A stretch of DNA of 39,917 nt from Streptomyces sp. AC555_RSS877 (GCF_019049245.1 NZ_JAGMUK010000240.1:1-39917), one strand, 5' to 3'. Shown: positions 16,765-25,004, numbered from the stretch's first letter. Translations and numbers: made by a program. The notes: generated by a model not told the origin, from the sequence alone.

Positions 16765-18087
16765 TTGAGCAGCGCCGCACCCCGCACCACCGGCCACGAC
16801 CAGCTGTGGTCGGTGGACGAGCACCTGGAGGACATCCTCGCGACCGTCCGCCCCCTGGAACCCATCGAGCTGCAACTCCTCGACGCCCAGGGCTGCGTCC
16901 TGGTCGAGGACATCACGGTGCCGGTGTCCCTGCCGCCGTTCGACAACAGCTCCATGGACGGGTACGCGGTGCGCGTCACGGATGTCGCGGGAGCGAGCGA
17001 GGAGTACCCCGCCGTCCTGGACGTCGTCGGGGACGTCGCGGCCGGCCAGGCCGACCTGCTGCACGTGGGACCCGGCCAGGCCGCCCGCATCATGACCGGC
17101 GCCCCGCTGCCGCCCGGCGCCGAGACCGTCGTCCCCGTCGAGTGGACGGACGGCGGCCTCGGCGAGGGCCCCGTGACCGGGATGCGCGCCCGCGCCCTGG
17201 CCCCCGACGGCGCCGAGGGGCACGTGCACGTGTACCGGTCGGCCGAGGCTCGCGCGCACGTGCGAGCCGAGGGCAGTGACGTGAAGGCAGGGGACCGCGC
17301 CCTGGAGTCGGGCGCCGTCCTCGGCCCGCCCCAGATCGCCCTGCTCGCCGCGATCGGCCGCGCCACCGTACGCGTCCGGCCGCGCCCGCGCGTGGTCGTC
17401 ATGTCCACCGGCAGCGAACTCGTCCAGCCCGGCCAGGAACTCGGCAGTGGCCAGATCTACGACTCCAACAGCTTCGCCCTCACCGCCGCCGCGATCGACG
17501 CCGGCGCCATCGCCTACCGGGTGGGCGCCGTCGCCGACGACGCCGAGACCCTGCGGTCCACCATCGAGGACCAGCTCGTCCGCGCCGACCTCATGGTCAC
17601 CACCGGAGGCGTGAGCGTCGGGGCGTACGACGTCGTCAAGGAGGCGCTGTCGCACGTCGGCGACGAGGACGAGGCCGGCAGCGGCATCGAGTTCCGCAAA
17701 CTCGCCATGCAGCCCGGCAAGCCCCAGGGATTCGGCTCCATCGGCCCCGACCACACACCGCTGCTGGCCCTGCCCGGCAACCCGGTGTCGTCGTACGTCT
17801 CCTTCGAGCTGTTCGTGCGCCCCGCGATCCGCGCCCTGATGGGCCTCCCGGACGTCCACCGGCCGCGGACCCGCGCGACGCTCACCACCCACAAGGCGCT
17901 GACCTCGCCGAAGGGCCGCCGGCAGTTCCTGCGCGGGACGTACGCCGAGGGTGCGGTCACCCCGGTCGGCGGTGCCGGATCGCACCTGGTCGCGGCCCTC
18001 GCGCACGCCGACGCGCTGATCGTCGTCCCCGAGGACGTGGAGTCCGTGGAGCCCGGCGCCGACATCGAGGTCGTCCTGCTCGGCTGA
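16765..18087 (+). CDS. glp: Gephyrin-like molybdotransferase Glp (MoeA family)
   Basis: MoeA-family protein of 440 residues that inserts molybdate into molybdopterin. Visible signatures include FDNSSMDGYAVR, TGAPLPPGAETVVP, STGSELVQPG, TTGGVSVGAYD and LPGNPVSSYVSFE, covering the usual four domains with nothing missing. In Corynebacterium the equivalent galU-linked protein also binds FtsZ and a membrane receptor (GlpR) at the division site. The receptor-like gene is at 20031, so the same double role is likely here, though inferred. The TTG start has GAGGAG about 10 bases ahead. Confidence 0.9.
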   Translation: MSSAAPRTTGHDQLWSVDEHLEDILATVRPLEPIELQLLDAQGCVLVEDITVPVSLPPFDNSSMDGYAVRVTDVAGASEEYPAVLDVVGDVAAGQADLLHVGPGQAARIMTGAPLPPGAETVVPVEWTDGGLGEGPVTGMRARALAPDGAEGHVHVYRSAEARAHVRAEGSDVKAGDRALESGAVLGPPQIALLAAIGRATVRVRPRPRVVVMSTGSELVQPGQELGSGQIYDSNSFALTAAAIDAGAIAYRVGAVADDAETLRSTIEDQLVRADLMVTTGGVSVGAYDVVKEALSHVGDEDEAGSGIEFRKLAMQPGKPQGFGSIGPDHTPLLALPGNPVSSYVSFELFVRPAIRALMGLPDVHRPRTRATLTTHKALTSPKGRRQFLRGTYAEGAVTPVGGAGSHLVAALAHADALIVVPEDVESVEPGADIEVVLLG

Positions 18088-18195
18088 GCAGCGGGGGTCC
18101 GCGCCGCTCAAGGGTTCAACTTGGCGGTACCGTGTCGCGCACAACAGGCTCACGCGCCGCATCGCGCCGGGCCCGGACCGGGAGCGCGACACAGC

Positions 18196-18708
18196 ATGAC
18201 AGTGCCTTCCCGGGGGGAGACCCCCGGACCCTCTGTGCAGGACCGTCTGACCCACATCGACGAGGCGGGCGCGGCCCGCATGGTCGACGTGTCCGGGAAG
18301 GACGTGACCGCGCGCACCGCCAGTGCCAGCGGCCGGGTCCTGGTCTCGCCCCGCGTGGTCGAGCTGCTGCGCGGCGAGGGCGTCCCCAAGGGAGACGCCC
18401 TCGCCACCGCCCGGATCGCGGGCATCATGGGCGCCAAGCGCACCCCCGACCTCATCCCGTTGTGTCACCCCTTGTCGGTGTCCGGTGTGAAACTGGACCT
18501 GAGGGTCGCGGACGACGCCGTGGAGATCTGGGCCACGGTGAAGACGACGGACCGCACGGGCGTCGAGATGGAAGCCCTCACCGCGGTCTCCGTCGCCGCG
18601 CTCACCGTGATCGACATGGTCAAGGCGGTCGACAAGGGAGCGGTCATCACGGACGTCAGGGTCGAAGAGAAGACGGGCGGCAAGTCGGGCGACTGGAGCC
18701 GGGCATGA
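18196..18708 (+). CDS. moaC: Cyclic pyranopterin monophosphate synthase MoaC
   Basis: Second step of molybdenum cofactor synthesis: rearranges the GTP-derived intermediate to cyclic pyranopterin monophosphate. It has 170 residues with family motifs ARMVDVSGKDVTARTA, GIMGAKRTPDLIPLCHPL and MEALTAVSVAALTVIDMVK. The ATG at 18196 is preferred over an upstream TTG because homologues begin a few residues before LTHIDEAG; GGGAG lies about 10 bases upstream. It overlaps moaB by four bases (ATGA), indicating translational coupling. Confidence 0.95.
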   Translation: MTVPSRGETPGPSVQDRLTHIDEAGAARMVDVSGKDVTARTASASGRVLVSPRVVELLRGEGVPKGDALATARIAGIMGAKRTPDLIPLCHPLSVSGVKLDLRVADDAVEIWATVKTTDRTGVEMEALTAVSVAALTVIDMVKAVDKGAVITDVRVEEKTGGKSGDWSRA

Positions 18709-19211
18709 CGTATCGCGCTCTCGTCATCACCGCCTCCAACCGGGCCGCCGCCGGGATCTACGAGGACAAGGGCGGCCCGCTGATCGCCGACGGCCTCAAG
18801 GGCTTCGGCTTCGCCGTCGAGGGGCCGCAGGTCGTCCCCGACGGGGAGCCGGTGGAGGCCGCCCTGCGTGCCGGGGTGGACGCCGGGTACGACGTGATCG
18901 TCACCACCGGCGGCACCGGCGTCTCGCCCACCGACCGGACCCCCGAGGCGACGCGCCGGGTGATCGACCACGAGGTGCCAGGCATCGCGGAGGCCATCAG
19001 GGCGTTCGGACGGGAGAAGGTGCCGACGGCCGTGCTCTCCCGGGGCTTGGCCGGAGTGGCGGGGCGCACGCTGATCGTCAATCTGCCGGGCTCCACCGGC
19101 GGGGTGCGGGACGGACTGGCCGTCCTGGAGCCCCTGTTGGTGCACGCCGTCGACCAGCTGCGCGGCGGCGACCACCCCAGACCCGCCGCCGGTAGTGGGG
19201 GTGCGAGCTGA
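18705..19211 (+). CDS. moaB: MogA/MoaB family molybdopterin adenylyltransferase
   Basis: Adenylates molybdopterin before metal insertion by MoeA. The 168 residues show the fold's conserved TTGGTGVSPTDRTPEATR and NLPGSTGGVRDGLAVLEP. It starts inside the moaC stop codon (ATGA) and its own stop overlaps the proposed CTG start of the acetyltransferase, so three genes are coupled. MogA-like enzymatic activity is expected, but some MoaB proteins are inactive, so the exact role is less sure than the family. Confidence 0.92.
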   Translation: MTYRALVITASNRAAAGIYEDKGGPLIADGLKGFGFAVEGPQVVPDGEPVEAALRAGVDAGYDVIVTTGGTGVSPTDRTPEATRRVIDHEVPGIAEAIRAFGREKVPTAVLSRGLAGVAGRTLIVNLPGSTGGVRDGLAVLEPLLVHAVDQLRGGDHPRPAAGSGGAS

Positions 19212-19846
19212 ACAGCCCATCCTGGCCCGTCGTACTGGCGGACGGCGATGTCGTCCTCCGGCCGATAAGAATGCGCGACCAGCGGCCGTGGCGCGAGGTC
19301 AACCGGCGCAACCGGGACTGGCTGCGGCCCTGGGAGGCGACGATCCCGCCGCCCACGCCCAGCGGGCCCATCGCGCACCGGCCGACCTACCGCCAGATGG
19401 TCCGGCATCTGCGGGCCGAGGCGAACGCGGGCCGCATGCTGCCGTTCGTCATCGAGTACCAGGGCCGGCTGGTCGGGCAGCTGACGGTCGCCGGAATCAC
19501 CTGGGGCTCGATGTGCTCGGGCCATGTCGGCTACTGGGTGGACGAGTCGGTGGCCGGCCGCGGAGTGATGCCGACATCCGTGGCGCTCGTCGTGGACCAC
19601 TGTTTCCGGACCGTGGGTCTGCACCGCATCGAGGTCTGCATTCGCCCCGAGAACGGGCCCAGCCGCCGGGTCGTGGAGAAACTCGGATTCCGCGATGAGG
19701 GCCTGAGACCGCGCTATCTCCACATCGACGGCGCCTGGCGCGACCACCTCGTGTTCGCACTCACCGCGGAGGAGGTGCCCGACGGTTTGCTCAGGCGCTG
19801 GCAGCGGGCACGATCCAGGAGCGCCCCGCACGACAATCCCGCATAA
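19208..19846 (+). CDS. rimJ: GNAT acetyltransferase, RimJ-like
   Basis: Acetyltransferase of the RimJ/RimL type, transferring acetyl from acetyl-CoA to protein N-termini. The acetyl-CoA segment is VDESVAGRGVMPTSVALVVD, and the family block IEVCIRPENGPSRRVVEKLGF follows. No ATG or GTG fits the full domain: the frame reads LNSPSWPVVLADGDVVLRP from a CTG at 19208 that overlaps the moaB stop (CTGA), with GGGGGT just upstream. The ATG at 19271 would remove the first beta strand. The CTG start is an inference. Acetyltransferases of this type occupy the same place in mycobacteria. Confidence 0.85.
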   Translation: MNSPSWPVVLADGDVVLRPIRMRDQRPWREVNRRNRDWLRPWEATIPPPTPSGPIAHRPTYRQMVRHLRAEANAGRMLPFVIEYQGRLVGQLTVAGITWGSMCSGHVGYWVDESVAGRGVMPTSVALVVDHCFRTVGLHRIEVCIRPENGPSRRVVEKLGFRDEGLRPRYLHIDGAWRDHLVFALTAEEVPDGLLRRWQRARSRSAPHDNPA

Positions 19847-20030
19847 CGCGGAAATTGAATATGTGTTCGAAAATGATCGACGGATGACCGTCTCGAGACA
19901 GGGAATTCGCTTCCTCGGTGGCCTGTTGATCGCATCGGTCACAAAAAAAGCTCGAAATATCAGCCAGATCGTGCGACACACCGGCGTAATTGGCAGATGG
20001 CCTCACGCAAACCCCTCTACCGTGTGAGGC

Positions 20031-21212
20031 GTGAGCAGCAGCGGCCTCATCTACGCAGTCATTGTCGGGGCCTGGGCCGCCTACTTGGTGCCGATGTGGC
20101 TCCGTAGGCAGGACGAGCTGAACGAGGCCCGTCCGACGGAACGCTTCAGCACGGCCATCCGGTTGCTGTCCGGACGGGCGGGCATGGAGCGCCGATACGC
20201 CAAGGACCTGCGGGCGCGCTCCACCGAAGAGGGGGAGCCCAGCGCCGCGGACCCGGGCGCGGTCACCGATTCGGTGGACGTCCGGGCCTTCGCCATGCCT
20301 CCGGCCCGTCCGCAGGCGCAGGCCGCGGTCCAGGAGCAGGCGCCGGCCCGGTCGGAACAAGCGCGCGAACCGGCGCGCGAGAAGGCGAGTGCGCCCGCGC
20401 GAAAGCGGGTGCCGGTCGCCCGGCGCACGCCCGCGGAGGAAGCGGCCGCCGCGCGCGCCCGGCGTACGAAGGTGCTCGCGCGCCGTCGGCGTACGACCGT
20501 CATGTTGTTCATCGCCTTCTCGCTCGGTGCGATCGTCGCCGCGGTCGGCGGGCTCACATTCCTCTGGGCGCCCGGCGTTCCCGCCGTGCTGCTCAGCGCG
20601 TACATCGCCTACCTGCGCTCCCAGGAGCGGCGGCGTTTCGCCTACCAGATGGACCGCCGCCGTGCCGAGGTCGCCGCACAGCGACTGCGTGAGCGGACGC
20701 GCCAGCCGCGCCGGCGCGCGTCCGTCGACACGGGCGCCGACGCCGAGGAGCCGGACCGAGGGCCCGCGTCCGAGCTGGACCCCGGGCTGTCGGCGCTGGC
20801 CGCGGACCGGCGTGCGCTCGTCGAGCAGACCGACCACGCGGAGTGGGTGGACCAGCAGCGCGAGCGCCAGCAGCGGCCCGGGCACGGCGACAGCTGGGAC
20901 CCGGTGCCGGTGCCGCTGCCGACGTACGTGACCGCCCCGGTCGCTCCGCGGGCCACCTCCGACGTGGACCTCGGGGCACCTGACGCGTGGAGCTCCGCGC
21001 GGTCCAGTGCCGCCACGCCCGAGCAGGAGGCGCGGCCCGGCGAGCGGGACGGCCAGGCGGAGGAGGCCGCCGACGAGGAGGACAAGCCGGCGGCGGACGA
21101 TCGCAGTGACGCCCGTCGCGCCGCCTCCGCCCGACGCGCCCGTGAGCGTGGCCGCACGCCGCTCTTCGACCAGTACGAGGACGGCGACCGGCCGCGGGCC
21201 GCGAACGAGTGA
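20031..21212 (+). CDS. sepX: SepX / GlpR cell-division membrane protein
   Basis: A 393-residue actinobacterial membrane protein. An N-terminal helix (GLIYAVIVGAWAAYLVPMWL) precedes a conserved RRQDELNE..ERFSTAIRLL segment. A charged Ala/Glu/Arg-rich stretch follows, then a helical pair at about 158-195 (TTVMLFIAFSLGAIVAAVGG and VLLSAYIAYLRSQERRR). The long C-terminus is acidic and low in complexity. SepX is needed for septation in Streptomyces, and GlpR is the membrane partner of Glp in Corynebacterium. Location after galU-glp-rimJ supports the call. A possible -10 (TACCGT) lies seven bases before the GTG. Confidence 0.82.
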   Translation: MSSSGLIYAVIVGAWAAYLVPMWLRRQDELNEARPTERFSTAIRLLSGRAGMERRYAKDLRARSTEEGEPSAADPGAVTDSVDVRAFAMPPARPQAQAAVQEQAPARSEQAREPAREKASAPARKRVPVARRTPAEEAAAARARRTKVLARRRRTTVMLFIAFSLGAIVAAVGGLTFLWAPGVPAVLLSAYIAYLRSQERRRFAYQMDRRRAEVAAQRLRERTRQPRRRASVDTGADAEEPDRGPASELDPGLSALAADRRALVEQTDHAEWVDQQRERQQRPGHGDSWDPVPVPLPTYVTAPVAPRATSDVDLGAPDAWSSARSSAATPEQEARPGERDGQAEEAADEEDKPAADDRSDARRAASARRARERGRTPLFDQYEDGDRPRAANE

Positions 21213-21268
21213 CCCGAGGTGGTGTGACCAGCCCGGGAACGGATTTCCAAGCACCCGGACGGGGATGC

Positions 21269-21274
21269 TAGAGT
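21269..21274 (+). promoter_or_regulatory. probable tRNA-Ala -10 box
   Basis: TAGAGT lies 14 bases before the tRNA 5' end. TTCCAA 18 bases further upstream is a weak -35 candidate. Confidence 0.45.
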
Positions 21275-21288
21275 TTCACTCGTTGCAA

Positions 21289-21362
21289 GGGCCTGTGGCG
21301 CAGTCTGGTAGCGCACCTCGTTCGCATCGAGGGGGTCTGGGGTTCAAATCCCCACAGGTCCA
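21289..21362 (+). tRNA. tRNA-Ala (anticodon CGC)
   Basis: Full cloverleaf. The acceptor arms GGGCCTG/CAGGTCC include the G3-U70 pair that marks alanine tRNAs. The D arm is GCGC..GCGC, the anticodon loop TTCGCAT gives CGC, and the T arm is TGGGG-TTCAAAT-CCCCA. No CCA is encoded. Its last 43 bases lie within the left attachment repeat, so the integrated element rebuilds the 3' end of the gene. Confidence 0.95.
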
Positions 21363-21363
21363 C
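21320..21363 (+). repeat. left attachment site (44-bp direct repeat)
   Basis: The 44 bases from the tRNA anticodon loop to one base past its 3' end recur exactly at 31604-31647. The first differing bases on each side are 21319/31603 and 21364/31648. This is the att core left by site-specific integration. Confidence 0.93.
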
Positions 21364-21370
21364 GCAGCTC

Positions 21371-21404
21371 AAAGCCCCGGTCGGGAAGTCCTGACCGGGG
21401 CTTT
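21371..21404. terminator. strong hairpin between tRNA and integrase
   Basis: Perfect 12-base arms (AAAGCCCCGGTC and its complement) with a 10-base loop, ending in CTTT on the plus strand and in GCTTT on the minus strand. It can end both the tRNA transcript and the leftward integrase operon. It belongs to the element, not the host. Confidence 0.85.
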
Positions 21405-21412
21405 GACATGCC

Positions 21413-21437
21413 GTACAGCAGCGAAGTACAGCAACTA
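21413..21437. repeat. left 25-bp repeat (two GTACAGCA units), likely integrase arm site
   Basis: Exactly repeated at 31499-31523 near the other end of the element. Each copy contains GTACAGCA twice, 13 bases apart. The left copy starts 50 bases inside the att core and overlaps the integrase stop codon. Confidence 0.7.
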
Positions 21438-22658
21438 CTCCGGCTCTTGCTTCCCAAGGTGCTTGCCCAGCTTGCGCAGTGCCCGGCGGGTCGCCTCCGA
21501 GGGCACGTGCGTGTACACCTCCATGGTCACCGCGATCTTGCTGTGCCGAAGGATCTGCATCGCGACCCGCGGGTGCACGTCGAGCGCGGCGAGGAGCGAA
21601 CCGCACGTGTGCCGAGTGTCGTGGAGACGGATCTGACGGACGCCGGCCCGCGTTGAGCGGTCGACGAACCGGCGGTTGAAGTTGCGGGGTTCGAACGGCG
21701 TGCCGTAGCGGGTGGTGAACACGAAGCCGAAGTCCGACCACAGTTCACCGGCCGCCTGCTTGGCCAACTCCTGTTCCTTCTGCCTGCGCTGGAGAGCCGC
21801 AATGCAGATCTCCGGGAGCGGCAGCACGGCCGTTGACGCCTCGGTCTTGGTCTCGTCGTGGACCAAGCGCCGGTTGATGCGCTGTAGCTGCATCTGAACT
21901 GAGATCTCACCTGCGTCCAAGTTCACGTTCTCCCAGGTGAGGCCGAGCACTTCGCCACGCCGGAAGCCCAGGACCAGGATGAGCACGTAGGCCGCGTACA
22001 GCGGGTCATGCGCGGTGCTGGCCGCTTCGAGGAACTGTCGGGCCTCTTCCACCGACCATGGATGCCGCTTCACCTTGCGCGCCGACCGCACCTTGACCAG
22101 GCCAGCCACGTTCTTCGAGATCAGCTCTTCCGTCATCGCGTTGGTCAGGGCCGACCGCAGCACAGCGCGTGCGTCCTGCACGGTGCGACGCGATGGGATG
22201 CGCTCGCAGCAGTCACCGGCGGCACAGCAGCGCGGCGTGTCCCGCTTCGCATCCAGGCCCTGAGTGCAGCACTGGCACTGATCCAACAGGGCGTTGACCC
22301 AGTTCCGGACGTCCCGCACGGTGAGCTTGTCGAGCCGCTTCGAGCCGAGTCCCGGCGTGATGTAGAGCCGGACGTGCATGGCGTAGGTCTCGGCGGTCTT
22401 GGGCTTCAGGTCGGGCGTCACGACCTCCTTCAGCCACTGCGCGAGGTACTGCGCGAGCGTCGGCGAGGACGTGACCACCGGTCCTTGCTTGGCCTCAGCG
22501 TGCAGCTTGATCCACTTGTCGTGGACCTCTTCGCGGGTCTTGCCATAGACGTACTTCCGCTTGCGATTGCCGTCGGGGGTGGTCACCCAGGCGTAGGCGG
22601 CGAAGCCGTTCTTGTACGCGTAGATCGAGCCTTCACCGTTGCCGCGCTTGCCACTCAT
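21435..22658 (-). CDS. int: tyrosine recombinase / integrase
   Basis: Site-specific recombinase of 407 residues that inserts and excises the element at tRNA-Ala. The N-terminal arm-binding domain (about 1-60) and core-binding domain (66-190) precede the catalytic domain. Catalytic residues are Arg233 (GFRRGE), His346 and Arg349 (HDTRH), His372 (LRHSK) and nucleophile Tyr382 (VYTH). A cysteine-rich insert (128-151, CQCC..RCC..DCC) lies inside the core-binding domain and could bind zinc. Its ATG overlaps the excisionase stop (ATGA), so the two are translated together. Confidence 0.97.
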   Translation of the reverse strand: MSGKRGNGEGSIYAYKNGFAAYAWVTTPDGNRKRKYVYGKTREEVHDKWIKLHAEAKQGPVVTSSPTLAQYLAQWLKEVVTPDLKPKTAETYAMHVRLYITPGLGSKRLDKLTVRDVRNWVNALLDQCQCCTQGLDAKRDTPRCCAAGDCCERIPSRRTVQDARAVLRSALTNAMTEELISKNVAGLVKVRSARKVKRHPWSVEEARQFLEAASTAHDPLYAAYVLILVLGFRRGEVLGLTWENVNLDAGEISVQMQLQRINRRLVHDETKTEASTAVLPLPEICIAALQRRQKEQELAKQAAGELWSDFGFVFTTRYGTPFEPRNFNRRFVDRSTRAGVRQIRLHDTRHTCGSLLAALDVHPRVAMQILRHSKIAVTMEVYTHVPSEATRRALRKLGKHLGKQEPE

Positions 22659-22861
22659 GCCGACACCCCCTCAGGGGTGGTCGTGACGCGCTGCACGTAC
22701 TCGTCCACCCATTCCGGCAGGATGCGCCGATTGCGGCCGATCTTCACAGAGCGGATCTCTCCGGTGAGGATCAGCATCTTGGTCTTGGAGAGCCCGAAGC
22801 GGAGCAGGACCGCGACTTCCTCCGTCGTGTGCCACTTCGGTTCGATGATGGTTGCGGTCAT
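22655..22861 (-). CDS. xis: excisionase / MerR-like helix-turn-helix protein
   Basis: A 68-residue DNA-binding protein. The core TTEEVAVLLRFGLSKTKMLI..GEIRSVKIGRNRRILPEWVDEYV is the winged-helix pattern of Xis/AlpA-type proteins. In pSAM2 the equivalent gene, directly before int, is needed for excision. It overlaps the Rep gene before it and the integrase after it by ATGA, so Rep, Xis and Int form one coupled unit. Confidence 0.88.
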   Translation of the reverse strand: MTATIIEPKWHTTEEVAVLLRFGLSKTKMLILTGEIRSVKIGRNRRILPEWVDEYVQRVTTTPEGVSA

Positions 22862-24249
22862 GCTGCTTGTTCCTCCGTGTCCAGTTGGTCTTGCAGGGCT
22901 TCGCGGGCGATCTCTCGGTTGTGCTGGATGTCGCGGCGGATGTTGGCGGCGAGCCAGGATTCGCCGGGGGTGTGGCCGTGGCCGGCGTAGGCCCAGTGCG
23001 CGAGGGTCAGGGTCGTTGCCTCTTCGTCGTCGGGGTCGGGCAGGCCGAGGGCTTCGCGTTGCTGGGCAGCGCGGTAGTCGGCGCGGACCTGTCGCAGGGC
23101 GCCGAGCGTGGTGGAGTAGCGGCGGGACTTGGTGGAGAAGTGGCCGCGGAAGCCGAGCATGTGAGCCCAGGCCAGGAGCTTGCGTTCCGGGTAGAGCGGG
23201 TGCAGGTCCATGCACGCTTCGATCAGTCGGCGCGGGTGGTCGGGCACGCCTAACAGGACGAGGGCTTCCTTGTTCCCGACCCGGCGGTCGACGGTGCCGG
23301 TGGTCTCTGCCGCCTTGGTGGCGTACTTGGCGACGTAGGAGGCCACGGCGGCTTCGGTGATCTCCTCGCCGTGGCCGAAGGCACCGATCGGCTGGACGTC
23401 GAGCTGTGTGCCCCACCGGAGGGTGCGGGCAGGCTGATCCCCGGCAGGAGGCACGTCGACCGCCACACGGTCAGCAGCGGCGCGGATCGCGCCGTCCAGC
23501 AGGTCGAGGGTTGCCCAGGCCGGCGGCAGATCGTCAGGCCCCTCGGGTCCGTCGAAACGGATCACCGCATGGAAGTGCACGGCCCCGCGCTTCTGGTACT
23601 CGGCGACCTTGCCGAAGGAGACACGGGACTGTTCACGGGCGTCCTTCTGCGTGAGTCCGGCCCGCTTCGCGATCTCGCGGCGGAGGTAGATCGTGAAGTA
23701 GCGCCACAGCTCGGAGGCGTGGTTGTTCCATAGCACCGCGCCCGCGTAGTCGTACGTCGCCGGATTCAGCGGGGTGCCGAGCTCGGGTGCGTCTTCGCCG
23801 TGCCGTGTGCCGCAGCGGCAGGGCCGGTTGCCCGGGCGGTTGTGGACCGGCCCGAACGAGGGCGCGGTGAGAGTGGCGAAGACCCGAGGGTGATCCCGGA
23901 TCGTGTGCGGGGTGCCCTTGGCGGGATCGCCGACTAGGCCGGCGCGGATGAGGTGGTACGTGTCCCCCGCGTAGGTCCAGGCGCAGGCCGGGCAGCGCGA
24001 GGCACGGCGGTTGCCGCAGGCCACCCGGAGCATGCCGCCCGGTTCGTGGTCGGTGTCGTAGGAGTGCAGGACCTGGCCGGTGACCCGGTCGCGGGTCACG
24101 GTGGCGCCGCGTAGGTGGATCGGGTCGGAGCATCCTCCGGTGCGGCGGAGCTGTTCGTTAAGGCGGTCGAAGCCGGGGGCCCCGGCCACCCTCAGCACGT
24201 CGGCGAGGGTGGCCGGGTCCAAGCCCGCCATGGTGACGGTGTCCGTCAC
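22858..24249 (-). CDS. HUH rolling-circle replication initiator (RepSA-like)
   Basis: Nicks and initiates rolling-circle replication of the excised circle. The 463 residues contain Cys pairs near 80-150 (CPAC, CRCG) that may bind zinc. The metal-binding HUH motif is VHFHAVIRFD (His225, His227), and a candidate nucleophile is Tyr305 or Tyr309 in SYVAKYATK. These motifs and the neighbours match pSAM2 RepSA. The GTG at 24249 has AAGGAGG seven bases ahead and overlaps the upstream small gene by GTGA; the longer frame to 24435 is not needed. Confidence 0.92.
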   Translation of the reverse strand: MTDTVTMAGLDPATLADVLRVAGAPGFDRLNEQLRRTGGCSDPIHLRGATVTRDRVTGQVLHSYDTDHEPGGMLRVACGNRRASRCPACAWTYAGDTYHLIRAGLVGDPAKGTPHTIRDHPRVFATLTAPSFGPVHNRPGNRPCRCGTRHGEDAPELGTPLNPATYDYAGAVLWNNHASELWRYFTIYLRREIAKRAGLTQKDAREQSRVSFGKVAEYQKRGAVHFHAVIRFDGPEGPDDLPPAWATLDLLDGAIRAAADRVAVDVPPAGDQPARTLRWGTQLDVQPIGAFGHGEEITEAAVASYVAKYATKAAETTGTVDRRVGNKEALVLLGVPDHPRRLIEACMDLHPLYPERKLLAWAHMLGFRGHFSTKSRRYSTTLGALRQVRADYRAAQQREALGLPDPDDEEATTLTLAHWAYAGHGHTPGESWLAANIRRDIQHNREIAREALQDQLDTEEQAA

Positions 24250-24416
24250 GCGTTGTCCTCCTTCGGCGGGTGACGGTCGATCCAGTCCTCGGCGCAGACC
24301 TTGTGGACGGGCTTGCCGCGGTCGGAACGCAGGGGGGTGGGCTTGGTGCAGATCACGCAAGGCTGGTCGCCGGTGTGGTCGTAGTGCTCGGGTGAACGCC
24401 AGTTCAGGAGCGCCAC
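24246..24416 (-). CDS. small CxxC protein of AICE, upstream of Rep
   Basis: A 56-residue ORF: VALLNWRSPEHYDHTGDQPC then VICTKPTPLRSDRGKPVHKV, then CAEDWIDRHPPKEDNA. It has a CVIC pair and a further Cys and His residues that could hold one zinc. GGAGG lies 8 bases before its GTG, and its stop overlaps the Rep start by GTGA, strong signs that it is translated. Function is unknown; a role in replication or its control is suggested only by coupling to Rep. Confidence 0.7.
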   Translation of the reverse strand: MALLNWRSPEHYDHTGDQPCVICTKPTPLRSDRGKPVHKVCAEDWIDRHPPKEDNA

Positions 24417-24421
24417 GGCGG

Positions 24422-24604
24422 TCACCTCCCCGCACGAGTGAGGGAGGCAGCGGGCGTGGCGTAGCCGGTGCCCTTGCAGGTCGGGCAGGTGACGCGGAGG
24501 GTGTCGCGGGTGCCGTCCTGGTGGCGAGTGCCGGTGGTGATGGCGGCGGTGGCGAAGCCGTCGCAGTCGCGGCAGACGGGCGTGCTCTGGGCGTGCTGGG
24601 GCAT
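24422..24604 (-). CDS. small DnaJ-type zinc-knuckle protein
   Basis: A 60-residue protein with CRDCDG and CPTCKGTGY, the paired CxxCxG motifs of DnaJ-like zinc fingers. The start ATG at 24604 has AAGGGAAG about 8 bases upstream. It lies between the SpdD-like gene and the tiny gene coupled to Rep. Similar small zinc proteins recur in Streptomyces conjugative elements without assigned function. Confidence 0.75.
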   Translation of the reverse strand: MPQHAQSTPVCRDCDGFATAAITTGTRHQDGTRDTLRVTCPTCKGTGYATPAASLTRAGR

Positions 24605-24698
24605 GATGGGGCTTCCCTTTCGGGTCCGATGGATCTGGAAGTGGTGAAAGCCGTCCGGGGCGGCGGAAACTTGGCGGTTGAGGCCGCCCCGGAGGGCT

Positions 24699-25004
24699 CT
24701 ACTTGCTGAGCGCGCGCGGTGACTTCTTGCGCTTGGACGTGCGGTTGATCGTGTAGCCGATGCCGCCGCTTGCCGAGAGGACCGCGACGGCCGCACCGGC
24801 GACGACCTGCGCCACGAACGCGATCACCAGGAGGACCGTGACGGCTCCAGCGGTGATGACCAAGGTCAGGACGATCGGGCCGGTGTAGGAGCGCGGGGCT
24901 TCCTGGACGATCACCACCCTGCGCACGTCGGTGCCGGGCGGAAGCTGCCGGTAGATCTCGGTCGGGATGTGACCGGCGCGAAGCTGGTCTTCGGGAAGCT
25001 GCAC
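24699..25004 (-). CDS. SpdD-like spread protein
   Basis: Predicted membrane protein of 101 residues. A polar N-terminus (QLPEDQLRAGHIPTEIYRQL) precedes one long or two close hydrophobic helices (about 44-80, PIVLTLVITAGAVTVLLVI and onwards). The tail is basic (NRTSKRKKSPRALSK). Position and shape match SpdD proteins, which help plasmids spread between compartments of the recipient mycelium. The GTG at 25004 is chosen for its GGAGG 8 bases ahead; the ORF extends upstream into the preceding gene. Confidence 0.72.
   Translation of the reverse strand: MQLPEDQLRAGHIPTEIYRQLPPGTDVRRVVIVQEAPRSYTGPIVLTLVITAGAVTVLLVIAFVAQVVAGAAVAVLSASGGIGYTINRTSKRKKSPRALSK

Noticed and set aside
22008..23360. 450-residue plus-strand frame opposite rep and int
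   Set aside because: Shadow of int, xis and rep, all of which have clear catalytic or DNA-binding motifs.
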